Assembly: GCA_947455015.1 (NCBI GenBank)
Contig: CANGMY010000004.1
Coordinates: 1 to 25,780, forward strand
Direction of reading: 5' to 3'
Source: Microthrixaceae bacterium
Lineage (GTDB): Bacteria; Actinomycetota; Acidimicrobiia; Acidimicrobiales; Acidimicrobilacustridaceae
Length of the DNA: 25,780 nucleotides
Positions within the stretch are counted from its first letter, which is position 1, and every line of letters begins with the position of its first letter. The translations under genes were made by a program, and so were the position numbers. The notes beneath the pieces are model-generated. The model did no database searches. It saw only the letters and a list, made by a program, of their open reading frames with translations, and was not told the origin of the DNA. Below, in pieces: positions 6,853-14,343 of the stretch.

Positions 6853-8843
6853 TTCGCCGCCTTCTTCCCGTTGTTGGTGTTGCTGCCTTGCTGTTCGTGC
6901 TGTGCCCAACCGGAGCAACCGCACAAACTGGTCAAGCAACGACGCATCAACTCACCCTGGTCCATCAATCTGCATTTGTTGGACCAACAGGAACCTTCAC
7001 GGCCGAGATCTCAATCGGTGAATTGCCTGCAAACACAAAACTCGATCTCGTTCTCTACAACGCAGTAACGACTCGCAGCCGACTTGATCGAACCATTGCG
7101 GGCGAACAACTCGGCACTGCAGTTTTCTCAACACCAACAATTGCTCTCAACACAACCCGTGCGTCAGTAACGCTTTCGCTCCCGATCAGCGATAAGTGGC
7201 CGGCACCGGAGGGAGGCACCGTTCTCAGTGAAAGCGGCGTCTACCCCGTGTTGATCGAAGCCACTGCAGCAAACGGCTCGCGGCTCGACAGCATCGTGAC
7301 GCATCTGCTGCGTTTGCCGACTCTCGGAACACCAACAACGCCACTTTCACTCGCCGCAACGGTTGTGGTCGATGCGCCATTCGGCGCGAGTTCTGACGGT
7401 GCACCACAACTCTCCGACACACAACTCGCACGCGCCAGCGAACAGTTCCGCATCTTGTCGACGTCTGCGGCGACTCCACTCACACTCGCCGCGACGCCGT
7501 TTGTTGTTCAGGCGCTCACTGATGCAGGAGATTCCTCACCGCGGCCCGACAGCCAAGCACGCCAGACACTGAGTCGCCCCTTTGTCGCAATTGATTCCGG
7601 TTCACTCATGGCCGGCGAACGGGGCTCGCTGATTGAGCAGGAATACGCAGCCGGCGACAACGTCTTGGCCGCCGCCTTCGAAGCGGCTCCCGACCACCAG
7701 ACCCTCGTCCTCGACCCCTCCGTGAGTCCTGCTGCGCTTGATCAATTGGCAAGATTGGGCACTCGCTCCGTCGTGATTCAAGCCTCACAACTGCGCGCTT
7801 CGATTGTCACCGACGAATCATCCGCTCTCACCAACCGGTTCCTCATTGAAGGCGAGAACGGAACCTCGTTCGCAGCCATGGCAAACGACGACACGGCGTC
7901 ATCGAGATTCGTGCTGACGACCGATCCCATACTCGGTGCCCATCACGCCCTTGCTGAGTTGATGATGCTTCACCAGGAACAACCAGGCACGAACCGAGGC
8001 GTCGCCCTCACCATTCCAGCGGCAACCGATACTGCGGCATTGAGCGAGTTTCTCAACGGGCTTTCTGCAACCACCGGCGCCCCGAGCGGTTCAGTGGGAA
8101 ACAACGTCCTCCAACCGGTCACGCTCGATGATCTGTTCGCTCGAACAGCGGTGGCCACTTCGGCACAGAAACCCATTGTTCGCGACTGGACCAGCAATGA
8201 ACCCACCGAACTCGGCCCCTACGGAACCCAGATTGAGCAAGCGCAATGGAATTTGCTCGGGCTGAAGTCCATGCTGCCCGAAGGCGGCGAGCTGATTGCT
8301 CCGATAGAGCGCACGGTGCTTGCTTCCGCCGAAGTGACACTGAATGCCGATGACCGTGCGGCCATCCTCAGTAACGCGAATCAACAGCTTCAGTCGCTGA
8401 CCTCGGCAATCAGTCTGCCGACATCACAAAAGGTCACTCTGACCTCGAGTAGCGGAAAGATTCCGCTGGTCATCACCAACACCCTTCCGATTGCGGCGCG
8501 GGTAAGAGTCACCGTGAGCAGCGCCAAACTCGAGTTTCCCGAGGGCACCACGTACGAAATCGTGTTGGAACCATCAAGTACGACACGAACCGATATCGCC
8601 GTCACCACCCGAGCATCTGGCGCATTCCCCCTCGACGTGGAAGTTGCCTCCTCTGGTGGAGGATTGCTCGTCGCATCGAGCCGTATCGACGTTCGTTCCA
8701 CAGCCATTTCGGGGTTCGGCCTCTTCGTTTCCGTCATTGCCGGGCTCTTCCTCTTGGTGTGGTGGGCTCGCCACTGGCGCCGCACTCGGCGGGCCCGAGC
8801 CTTGGTCGTCGCCGACGAACCATCACCGACCACCAGTGGATGA
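6849..8843 (+). CDS. DUF6049 family membrane-anchored envelope protein
   Basis: A 664-residue protein with an N-terminal signal peptide (RRLLPVVGVAALLFVLCPTG, cleavage near ATAQT), a long extracytoplasmic part, a C-terminal transmembrane helix (about 621-640) and a basic cytoplasmic tail (RHWRRTRRARAL). It corresponds in topology, size and position to the actinobacterial DUF6049 protein Rv3909, found between pcnA and mviN. The part before the helix looks like an Ig-like beta-sandwich (SSGKIPLVITNTLPIAARVRVTVSS). No catalytic motif is recognised and the family has no defined activity. Its neighbours suggest a role at the cell envelope. It is coupled to the GNAT gene by a four-base overlap. Confidence 0.8.
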   Translation: MIRRLLPVVGVAALLFVLCPTGATAQTGQATTHQLTLVHQSAFVGPTGTFTAEISIGELPANTKLDLVLYNAVTTRSRLDRTIAGEQLGTAVFSTPTIALNTTRASVTLSLPISDKWPAPEGGTVLSESGVYPVLIEATAANGSRLDSIVTHLLRLPTLGTPTTPLSLAATVVVDAPFGASSDGAPQLSDTQLARASEQFRILSTSAATPLTLAATPFVVQALTDAGDSSPRPDSQARQTLSRPFVAIDSGSLMAGERGSLIEQEYAAGDNVLAAAFEAAPDHQTLVLDPSVSPAALDQLARLGTRSVVIQASQLRASIVTDESSALTNRFLIEGENGTSFAAMANDDTASSRFVLTTDPILGAHHALAELMMLHQEQPGTNRGVALTIPAATDTAALSEFLNGLSATTGAPSGSVGNNVLQPVTLDDLFARTAVATSAQKPIVRDWTSNEPTELGPYGTQIEQAQWNLLGLKSMLPEGGELIAPIERTVLASAEVTLNADDRAAILSNANQQLQSLTSAISLPTSQKVTLTSSSGKIPLVITNTLPIAARVRVTVSSAKLEFPEGTTYEIVLEPSSTTRTDIAVTTRASGAFPLDVEVASSGGGLLVASSRIDVRSTAISGFGLFVSVIAGLFLLVWWARHWRRTRRARALVVADEPSPTTSG

Positions 8844-8852
8844 GTAGCGTCT

Positions 8853-8874
8853 TCCCGTCACCGATCCGACGGGA
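8853..8874 (+). promoter_or_regulatory. small hairpin covering the degV ribosome-binding site
   Basis: TCCCGTC (8853-8859) pairs perfectly with GACGGGA (8868-8874) around an eight-base loop. The 3' arm contains the GGGAG that serves the ATG at 8880, so folding would mask it. A -10-like TAGCGT at 8845-8850 just upstream could start the message here. No run of T follows, so it is not a typical terminator. Confidence 0.35.
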
Positions 8875-8879
8875 GCACC

Positions 8880-9719
8880 ATGACAGGCGTCCACATCGTC
8901 ACCGATAGTTCGTGTGACTTAACCGAAGCAGAAACAACAACCAACAGCATCGGCGTTGTTCCGCTCAGCATTCGCTTTGGTAACGAAGAGTTCATCGACC
9001 GTGAAGAGCTGAGCGTCGAAGCCTTCTACGCCAAGATGGCCAGCACCGGTTTGCTTCCAGAGACCTCCGCTCCGTCGCCCGGTCGCTTCGAACAAGCTTT
9101 CCGTGGTGCCGCCGCCGTCGGCGCGAGCGCCGTGGTGTGCATCAATCTTTCCGGCGAACTTTCGGCAACAGTGCAATCGGCCCGCAATGCCGCCACCGCT
9201 GTTAGTGGCGACATCGATGTACGCGTCATCGACAGTCGGTCACTTACCGGCGGCCTTGGCACGATGGTGCTCGAGGCAGCTGCTGCCGCTCGCAATGGTG
9301 CCGACGCCGATGCCGTTGTCGCACTGGTCGAGTCCATGATTCCGCGCACCGAAATTTATGGCGGCCTCGACACCCTTGAGAACCTCAAAAAAGGTGGCCG
9401 CATCGGCAGCGCAAAAGCCATGCTCGGTTCAATGTTGTCTGTGAAACCAATCATTCGCATCGTCGACGGCGCTGTCGAAGAAGCCGGCAAGCAGCGGACC
9501 CGCAAGCGTGCGCTCGAATGGATGCGCGACCAACTTTTCGCCGAAGGAACCGTCGAGAAGCTTTCGATCCTTCACGGAGAAGCTCCCGATATCGAAGCCT
9601 TCCTCGACATGATTTCCGAGCGCTACCCGCGCGATCAGATTCGTCTGGGCAAGATTGGCGCTGTGATTGGAACGCATGGCGGACCTGGCGTTATCGGCAT
9701 GTGCTACCTGCGTCCGTGA
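8880..9719 (+). CDS. DegV family fatty-acid-binding protein
   Basis: A 279-residue cytoplasmic protein of the DegV/FakB fold, which binds a single fatty acid and in FakAB systems presents it to the kinase FakA. Visible family marks are VHIVTDSSCDLT at the start, TSAPSPGRF (about 61-69, the usual TSQPSP loop), INLSGELSATVQSA, DSRSLTGGLG, LDTLENLKKGGRIG and the ending GTHGGPGVIGMCY. Length is normal for the family. The ATG at 8880 has GGGAG about five bases upstream. No FakA gene is in the window. The gene sits between the DUF6049 and kinase genes, where mycobacteria carry mviN; a functional link is not shown. Confidence 0.9.
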   Translation: MTGVHIVTDSSCDLTEAETTTNSIGVVPLSIRFGNEEFIDREELSVEAFYAKMASTGLLPETSAPSPGRFEQAFRGAAAVGASAVVCINLSGELSATVQSARNAATAVSGDIDVRVIDSRSLTGGLGTMVLEAAAAARNGADADAVVALVESMIPRTEIYGGLDTLENLKKGGRIGSAKAMLGSMLSVKPIIRIVDGAVEEAGKQRTRKRALEWMRDQLFAEGTVEKLSILHGEAPDIEAFLDMISERYPRDQIRLGKIGAVIGTHGGPGVIGMCYLRP

Positions 9720-9741
9720 TCCAACAGCGCACTGACACCGC

Positions 9742-11247
9742 GTGAACGCGGACGACTCCGGGTCACCACCCGCACACCAATCTGGCCGCGCGCTCGCAGG
9801 ACGTGTTCTCGCTCAGCGGTACCAGTTGCGTCAGCAACTTGCTGTCGGCGGAATGGCAGAGGTGTGGGAAGCCGACGACATCGTGTTGGGTCGCGCAGTT
9901 GCGGTGAAAATTCTTCACCCTCAGTTCGCAAACGATCCGATCGTTCGCCAGCGTTTTCACATCGAAGCAATTGCCGCCGCACGGCTCGTTGACCCCTCAA
10001 TTGTTGCGATTTATGACACCGTCGACCTCGATGGTTGCGATGCAATCGTGATGGAACTTGTTCGAGGTCGCACGCTGCGCGACTTCCTCGACGAACGCGG
10101 CGCCCTTGATCCAATCGAAGTCGTTCATATCGGCGCAGAGGTGGCAGGAGCTCTGGCGATTGCTCACAAAGCCGGCGTTATTCATCGTGATATCAAACCG
10201 GCAAACATTCTTTTGTCCGACGATGGTCGGGTGTTGGTGACCGATTTCGGTATCGCCAAGGTTCTCGACGAGCCCGACCTCACGCGCACCGCACAGGTCC
10301 TGGGAACTGTGAAATACCTCGCGCCCGAACAAGTCGAGGGTGGTCCTGTCGACGGGCGCACTGACCTCTACGCGCTCGGCGCGGTTCTCTACGAAGCAGT
10401 GTGCGGAGAAGCACCGTTTCGCGCCGAAACTCCAGCCGCTCTCGCGCTTGCTCGCATGCACCGCGATCCCACGCGTCCATCACTTGTACTCACGGAAATT
10501 CCCGTCGACCTTGAAACAACAGTGATGCGCGCAATGTCGCGTGCCCCAGGTGATCGTTTCGCTTCCGCCAACGACATGCGCGCCGCGCTTCTTTCAACCC
10601 GCCTCGATGTACTTGCCGATCCCACACGTTCACCCGAACCCTTCGAAGGCCCGCCCCAACGGTCACGCGTGAAACGCGGACGTTCGGGCATTGTTGTCAC
10701 TCTTCTCATCGTCGCCGTTCTGTTACTCATCGCTCTGCTCGTCGCCTCGACCGATGTCGGCCGCACCTTCCTTTCGAACGAACCCGCGACAACCTCAACG
10801 ACAACGCCTCGACAACTTGCGATCTCGACCGCGCATTCGTTTGACCCAACGGACAGAACTGGTTTCGAAAACGAAGCAGCGGCCATGAACGCTGTCGACG
10901 CCGATTCACTCACTTCATGGTCAACCGAGGTGTACGGCTCACGCACCTTCGGCAATCTCAAATCCGGCGTTGGTCTCGTGATTGATCTCGCCGCCGAGGA
11001 CATCATCGGTTCGATCGCTATCGACACTCCCTCAAGTGGTTGGTCCGTCGAGGCCTATGTCGCGACCGGTGCACCGACCACGCTTCTCGGCTGGGGACCA
11101 GTCGTCGCATCGGCCACTGACATTCACGGCTCCCTCACCCTTGACCTCAACAGAGCCCGCGGCAACGCGATTCTGCTGTGGATCACCCAACTCAAAGACA
11201 CGCCGCCATGGCAGGTCACCATCACCGACGTGATCGTCACCTCCTAA
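9742..11247 (+). CDS. membrane Ser/Thr protein kinase with extracellular discoidin-like domain
   Basis: A 501-residue PknB-type receptor kinase. The kinase domain spans about 27-290 and has all core residues: the glycine loop in LAVGGMAEVW, K56 in VAVKIL, HRDIKPANILL (148-158), DFG (168-170), GTVKYLAPEQ (188-197) and DLYALG. A basic linker leads to one transmembrane helix (about 316-335), a Thr-rich spacer and an outer domain (about 360-501) with NAVDADSLTSWSTEVYG and a beta-rich pattern resembling galactose-binding/discoidin folds. M. tuberculosis MviN has a pseudokinase, a helix and a similar outer domain fused to MurJ at this locus; here the flippase part is missing and the kinase looks active. 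The GTG start at 9742, 22 bases after degV, has no clear ribosome-binding site. Its targets are unknown, but wall synthesis is plausible. Confidence 0.88.
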   Translation: MNADDSGSPPAHQSGRALAGRVLAQRYQLRQQLAVGGMAEVWEADDIVLGRAVAVKILHPQFANDPIVRQRFHIEAIAAARLVDPSIVAIYDTVDLDGCDAIVMELVRGRTLRDFLDERGALDPIEVVHIGAEVAGALAIAHKAGVIHRDIKPANILLSDDGRVLVTDFGIAKVLDEPDLTRTAQVLGTVKYLAPEQVEGGPVDGRTDLYALGAVLYEAVCGEAPFRAETPAALALARMHRDPTRPSLVLTEIPVDLETTVMRAMSRAPGDRFASANDMRAALLSTRLDVLADPTRSPEPFEGPPQRSRVKRGRSGIVVTLLIVAVLLLIALLVASTDVGRTFLSNEPATTSTTTPRQLAISTAHSFDPTDRTGFENEAAAMNAVDADSLTSWSTEVYGSRTFGNLKSGVGLVIDLAAEDIIGSIAIDTPSSGWSVEAYVATGAPTTLLGWGPVVASATDIHGSLTLDLNRARGNAILLWITQLKDTPPWQVTITDVIVTS

Positions 11248-11264
11248 CCCGGGCGCTTCGTGGG

Positions 11265-11270
11265 TAGGAT
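11265..11270 (+). promoter_or_regulatory. -10 element of the small membrane protein gene, possibly leaderless
   Basis: TAGGAT lies seven bases before the ATG at 11278. The AGGA inside it could alternatively be a ribosome-binding site at eight-base spacing. Confidence 0.4.
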
Positions 11271-11277
11271 CGAACGC

Positions 11278-11694
11278 ATGGACACGGGCTCGGACGCGTC
11301 GACAACTGGCAGTACCGAACCGTCCGCTTCCTCGGCGCCGCGTTCGATTCCTTCGGTTGGCTCGGCCTCGTCACTGATTGGCGGGGACTGGCCGGCCCAA
11401 GCCGCCGACGCCATCGTCAACGCCGTCGAAACGGTCCGCGACCGAACGACAACTCCGATAATGAAGGTCGCTCGGGGCTTGGTCTTCGGCGTGTTCGCCG
11501 GCACGATCATCATCGCGATCGCGGTTCTGGCGATTATCGGCGTCGTTCGCCTTCTCGACGAAGCCCTGCCCTCTGGCGTGTGGCTTCCCTATCTCCTTCT
11601 TGGCGTGCTCTTTACCGTGGTCGGAGCCCTTTTGTTCCGTCGCCGCAACGCACCCGCCCCGGCTCCAGCAGTCGGAAAATCCAAGAAGCGCTGA
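11278..11694 (+). CDS. small two-helix membrane protein, unknown function
   Basis: A 138-residue protein I do not recognise. The first 45 residues are Ser/Thr/Ala-rich and probably disordered. A possibly amphipathic stretch (AADAIVNAVETVRDRTTTPI) follows, then two transmembrane helices (roughly VFGVFAGTIIIAIAVLAIIG and YLLLGVLFTVVGALLF) and a basic Pro/Ala tail ending KSKKR. The layout resembles small holin-like or Actinobacterial phage-holin-superfamily proteins, but no signature allows a call. The ATG at 11278 is preferred over the in-frame GTG at 11260 because of the TAGGAT just before it. It lies 30 bases after the kinase gene and before trxB. Confidence 0.7.
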   Translation: MDTGSDASTTGSTEPSASSAPRSIPSVGSASSLIGGDWPAQAADAIVNAVETVRDRTTTPIMKVARGLVFGVFAGTIIIAIAVLAIIGVVRLLDEALPSGVWLPYLLLGVLFTVVGALLFRRRNAPAPAPAVGKSKKR

Positions 11695-11767
11695 GTGGTC
11701 GTACCGCTCACCTCATCCCCCATCACCTGACATGACCAGCGTCGGTCATTGATTTCTGGAGTCCCTC

Positions 11768-12727
11768 GTGCCCGAGATTCGTAACGTCATCATCATCGGT
11801 TCCGGCCCAGCCGGCCTGACCAGCGCCATCTATACCGCCCGCGCCAACTTGGCCCCGCTGCTCATTGAAGGCGAACCGTCCTCAACGAGTGATCAGCCCG
11901 GCGGCCAGCTCATGCTCACGACCGAGGTCGAGAACTTTCCTGGTTGGCCCGACGGCATCATGGGCCCCGAGCTCATGATGAAGTTCCGCGAGCAGGCGCT
12001 CCGGTTCGGCACCGAAATCGTCACGCGCAAGGTGAGCAAGGTCGACCTTTCCGCTCGGCCGTTCAAGGTCTGGATCGGCGATACCGATGCACCCGAACCC
12101 ACACACCTCGCTCATTCGGTCATTGTTTCGACCGGCGCTCGTTCGCTGATGCTCGGTCTCGAAGAAGAAACTCGCCTTCTCGGCCACGGTCTCTCGACCT
12201 GCGCCACCTGCGACGGTTTCTTCTTCCGCGACCACGACATCGCCGTCGTCGGCGGTGGCGATTCCGCCATAGAAGAAGCGCTTTTTCTGACGAAGTTCGC
12301 CAAGACCGTCACGCTTGTTCACCGCCGCGACGAACTGCGCGCTTCAAAGATCATGCAGGACCGCTTGTTTGCGAACGAGAAGATCCGTTTCGCATGGAAC
12401 TCCACCGTGAGCGCGATTCAAGGTGGCCAAACGGTCGAGGGGGTCACCCTTACCGACACCATCACCGGTGAAGAACGCCCACTTGCCGTAACCGGCGTGT
12501 TCGTTGCCATTGGTCATCGTCCAAATACCGATCTCTTTGCCGGACAACTCACGACCGACGAAAACGGGTATCTCGTGACCCACAACGGTTCACTCACAAA
12601 CATCGAGGGCGTGTTTGCCTGCGGTGACGTGCAAGATCACGTCTATCGCCAGGCCATCACTGCAGCCGGATCCGGTTGTATGGCCGCAATCGACTGTGAA
12701 CGCTGGCTCGAAGCCAACCACCACTAA
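11768..12727 (+). CDS. trxB: thioredoxin reductase
   Basis: A 319-residue flavoprotein that moves electrons from NADPH through FAD to thioredoxin in the cytosol. Features in order are the FAD-binding GSGPAG (11-16), GGQLMLTTEVENFPG, the redox-active CATC (C145, C148), the NADPH-binding GGGDSA (162-167) with the arginine pair HRRDELRASK, and the C-terminal FAD motif GVFACGDVQDHVYRQAITAAGSG. Length and motifs are those of low-molecular-weight TrxB. The GTG at 11768 has GGAG six bases upstream. Its partner trxA lies 201 bases downstream, as in mycobacterial trxB2-trxC. A small inverted repeat, ATGACC/GGTCAT, lies at 11732-11749 in the leader. Confidence 0.97.
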   Translation: MPEIRNVIIIGSGPAGLTSAIYTARANLAPLLIEGEPSSTSDQPGGQLMLTTEVENFPGWPDGIMGPELMMKFREQALRFGTEIVTRKVSKVDLSARPFKVWIGDTDAPEPTHLAHSVIVSTGARSLMLGLEEETRLLGHGLSTCATCDGFFFRDHDIAVVGGGDSAIEEALFLTKFAKTVTLVHRRDELRASKIMQDRLFANEKIRFAWNSTVSAIQGGQTVEGVTLTDTITGEERPLAVTGVFVAIGHRPNTDLFAGQLTTDENGYLVTHNGSLTNIEGVFACGDVQDHVYRQAITAAGSGCMAAIDCERWLEANHH

Positions 12728-12853
12728 CCCTTGTCTGGGCCCCAATCGGGCTGCTCGGGAATCAAACCGCCCCGCGGTAGCGTTGTCATCATCACCGCAG
12801 CGCTTTCGAAGGTTGCACAACGATCTGCTGTGCTCAGTTCGTGAACACGTCTT

Positions 12854-12869
12854 TCGAACGTTTGTTCGA
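12854..12869. promoter_or_regulatory. perfect SOS box (predicted LexA operator) upstream of trxA
   Basis: TCGAAC-GTTT-GTTCGA is an exact match to the mycobacterial LexA operator consensus TCGAAC-N4-GTTCGA. It lies 59 bases before the trxA start in a non-coding gap and could repress a trxA promoter there. No clear -10/-35 pair was found beside it, although TAGCGT at 12778-12783 is a possible -10 further upstream. A second perfect match lies inside the yidC coding region, so chance cannot be excluded. Confidence 0.5.
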
Positions 12870-12928
12870 TTGAAACAGATCTCATCCAATTGGCTGGCGT
12901 TTGCCGGCCACGACGTGAACGAGGAACC

Positions 12929-13255
12929 ATGTCCGAAAACATCGCCACCTACACCGACGCCACCTTCGATGAGCAGATCGGCTCGTCATCTGTCCCCGTC
13001 GTTGTCGATTTCTGGGCCGAATGGTGCGGTCCGTGCAAGATGGTTGCTCCCATCCTTGAAGAGATCGCCGGCGAGCAAGCTGGCAACCTGGCCATCGCCA
13101 AGCTCAACGTGGACGACAACCCCGACGTTGCTCGTCGCTTCGGCGTCATGAGCATCCCGACCATGATCGTGTTCAAGGACGGCCAAGAGGCCGCTCGGAT
13201 CGTGGGCGCCAAGGGCAAGTCACAGCTTCTCGACGATTTCAAGCCGTTCATCTAA
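12929..13255 (+). CDS. trxA: thioredoxin
   Basis: A 108-residue thioredoxin, the small cytosolic dithiol protein reduced by TrxB. It has VVVDFWAEWCGPCKMVAPIL with the WCGPC active site (C33, C36), the buried aspartate in VVVDFW (D27), the conserved cis-proline loop in SIPTMIVFKDG, and the terminal helix. Length is typical. The ATG at 12929 has GAGG four bases upstream; the frame is open 13 codons further to 12890, but those codons are unlike thioredoxin. A strong terminator follows, ending the plus-strand run of genes from 6130. A predicted SOS box lies in the 201-base gap between trxB and trxA, so it may have its own control. Confidence 0.97.
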   Translation: MSENIATYTDATFDEQIGSSSVPVVVDFWAEWCGPCKMVAPILEEIAGEQAGNLAIAKLNVDDNPDVARRFGVMSIPTMIVFKDGQEAARIVGAKGKSQLLDDFKPFI

Positions 13256-13302
13256 GGCGCTGCTCTCGTCGACATCTGTCGACACTCCGCTTCAAGAACG
13301 AC

Positions 13303-13330
13303 GAAGGCCCCGGTTTCGACCGGGGCCTTC
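13303..13330. terminator. rho-independent terminator between trxA and parB
   Basis: GAAGGCCCCGG (13303-13313) and CCGGGGCCTTC (13320-13330) form a perfect 11-base-pair stem with a six-base loop, TTTCGA. TGCATTTT follows on the plus strand, so it suits trxA best. The stem is symmetrical and the two transcription units converge here, so it may also stop parB transcription. Confidence 0.85.
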
Positions 13331-13375
13331 TGCATTTTCAGATTCCAACGGGCAAACAGTGCCAAACGAATCATT

Positions 13376-13395
13376 TGAGGTTGACCACAACCTCA
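13376..13395. repeat. inverted repeat between trxA and parB
   Basis: TGAGGTTG (13376-13383) and CAACCTCA (13388-13395) form a perfect eight-base-pair stem with loop ACCA. No T-run follows on either strand. It may be an accessory terminator or RNA-stabilising hairpin for the convergent genes. Confidence 0.45.
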
Positions 13396-13443
13396 TCCAC
13401 AGGCTGTGCAGAACCCTTCACCAAAGGTTTGGGTGGAGGTTTG

Positions 13444-14343
13444 TCAGTCCATTGGCTCTTTGCCGTCGACAATGACTCGGTAGACGCGCTCGAGATCCTC
13501 GAGGGTTGAGAAGTCGATCACGATGCGTCCTTTGCGTTGACCCATCGAAACGGCAACCCGGGTATCGAGGTGATCGGAAAGCATTTCTTCGAGCTCGAGC
13601 AACGGAGCTGGCCGGACGAGCGTCGGTGGCTTGGTTCCAGTTGCCGTCGAAGTACCCGATTCCGGCTCTGTTGTACCCCCGTGCTCACGCACGCGGTCCT
13701 CGACCTCGCGAACCGTGAGCTTCTCCGAAACGATGGCCTTGGCCAGCTTCTCCTGGAAGGCCCGATCAGGAGTTCCGAGCAACGCTCGGGCATGGCCGGC
13801 CGACAACTGTCCGTCACCGAGTAGGCGCTGAATGCTGGTTGGCAGTTGCAGAAGACGCATGGTGTTGGCAACGGCCGAACGGCTCTTGCCGACACGGGTC
13901 GCCACCTGGTCTTGGGTGAGCTTGAACTCTTCGATGAGCTGCTGATAGGCCGCAGCTTCCTCGAGGGCGCCGAGATCTTCTCGGTGGAGATTCTCAACGA
14001 GAGCCTGTTCAAGCGAGCCTTCGTCCTCGGCAGTACGAACAATGGCGGGGATTGTCTGCAGGCCCGCACGCTTGGCTGCACGCCAACGCCGCTCCCCCGC
14101 GATCAGTTCGTAGGAGTCCTCCCCCAACTCGCGAACGAGGATGGGCTGGAGCACGCCGACCGAACGAATCGACGCCGAAAGGCTGACGAGTGCTTCTTCA
14201 TCGAAATGGCTGCGTGGCTGATAGGTGTTGGCCACGATTTCCGAAATGGGGAGTTCCCGCAGGATCGCATCGCTGTCCTGCAGTCGTTCTGTGGTCGGGA
14301 TGAGAGATCCGAGACCTTTACCGAGTCCGCTGCGGCGTGCCAC
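13444..14343 (-). CDS. parB: chromosome partitioning protein ParB
   Basis: A 299-residue CTP-dependent DNA clamp that loads at parS and spreads along DNA to organise the origin. The start is LGKGLGSLIP, typical of chromosomal ParB. The ParB/Srx nucleotide domain contains GVLQPILVR, GERRWRAA (83-90) and ENLHRED (117-123). The helix-turn-helix region is TQDQVATRVGKSRSAVANTMRLL (about 147-169), and the C-terminal dimerisation domain ends the protein. The GTG at 14343 is chosen because AAGGAGG lies six bases upstream; an adjacent GTG at 14346 is closer than ideal. The reading frame stays open to 14505, but that part lies inside parA. The start overlaps the parA stop by 26 bases, so the genes are probably translationally coupled. 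Confidence 0.96.
   Translation of the reverse strand: MARRSGLGKGLGSLIPTTERLQDSDAILRELPISEIVANTYQPRSHFDEEALVSLSASIRSVGVLQPILVRELGEDSYELIAGERRWRAAKRAGLQTIPAIVRTAEDEGSLEQALVENLHREDLGALEEAAAYQQLIEEFKLTQDQVATRVGKSRSAVANTMRLLQLPTSIQRLLGDGQLSAGHARALLGTPDRAFQEKLAKAIVSEKLTVREVEDRVREHGGTTEPESGTSTATGTKPPTLVRPAPLLELEEMLSDHLDTRVAVSMGQRKGRIVIDFSTLEDLERVYRVIVDGKEPMD

Noticed and set aside
11693..11709. Hairpin GAGTGGT/ACCGCTC at the end of the small membrane protein gene.
   Set aside because: Short, with a G-T pair and no T-run, so not supported as a terminator.
12590..12889. Minus-strand frame of 99 codons covering the end of trxB and the trxB-trxA gap.
   Set aside because: Mostly antisense to trxB, with no recognisable domain or ribosome-binding site.
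13393..13401. TCATCCACA, one mismatch from a DnaA box, between trxA and parB.
   Set aside because: A single isolated near-match far from the origin gap is expected by chance.
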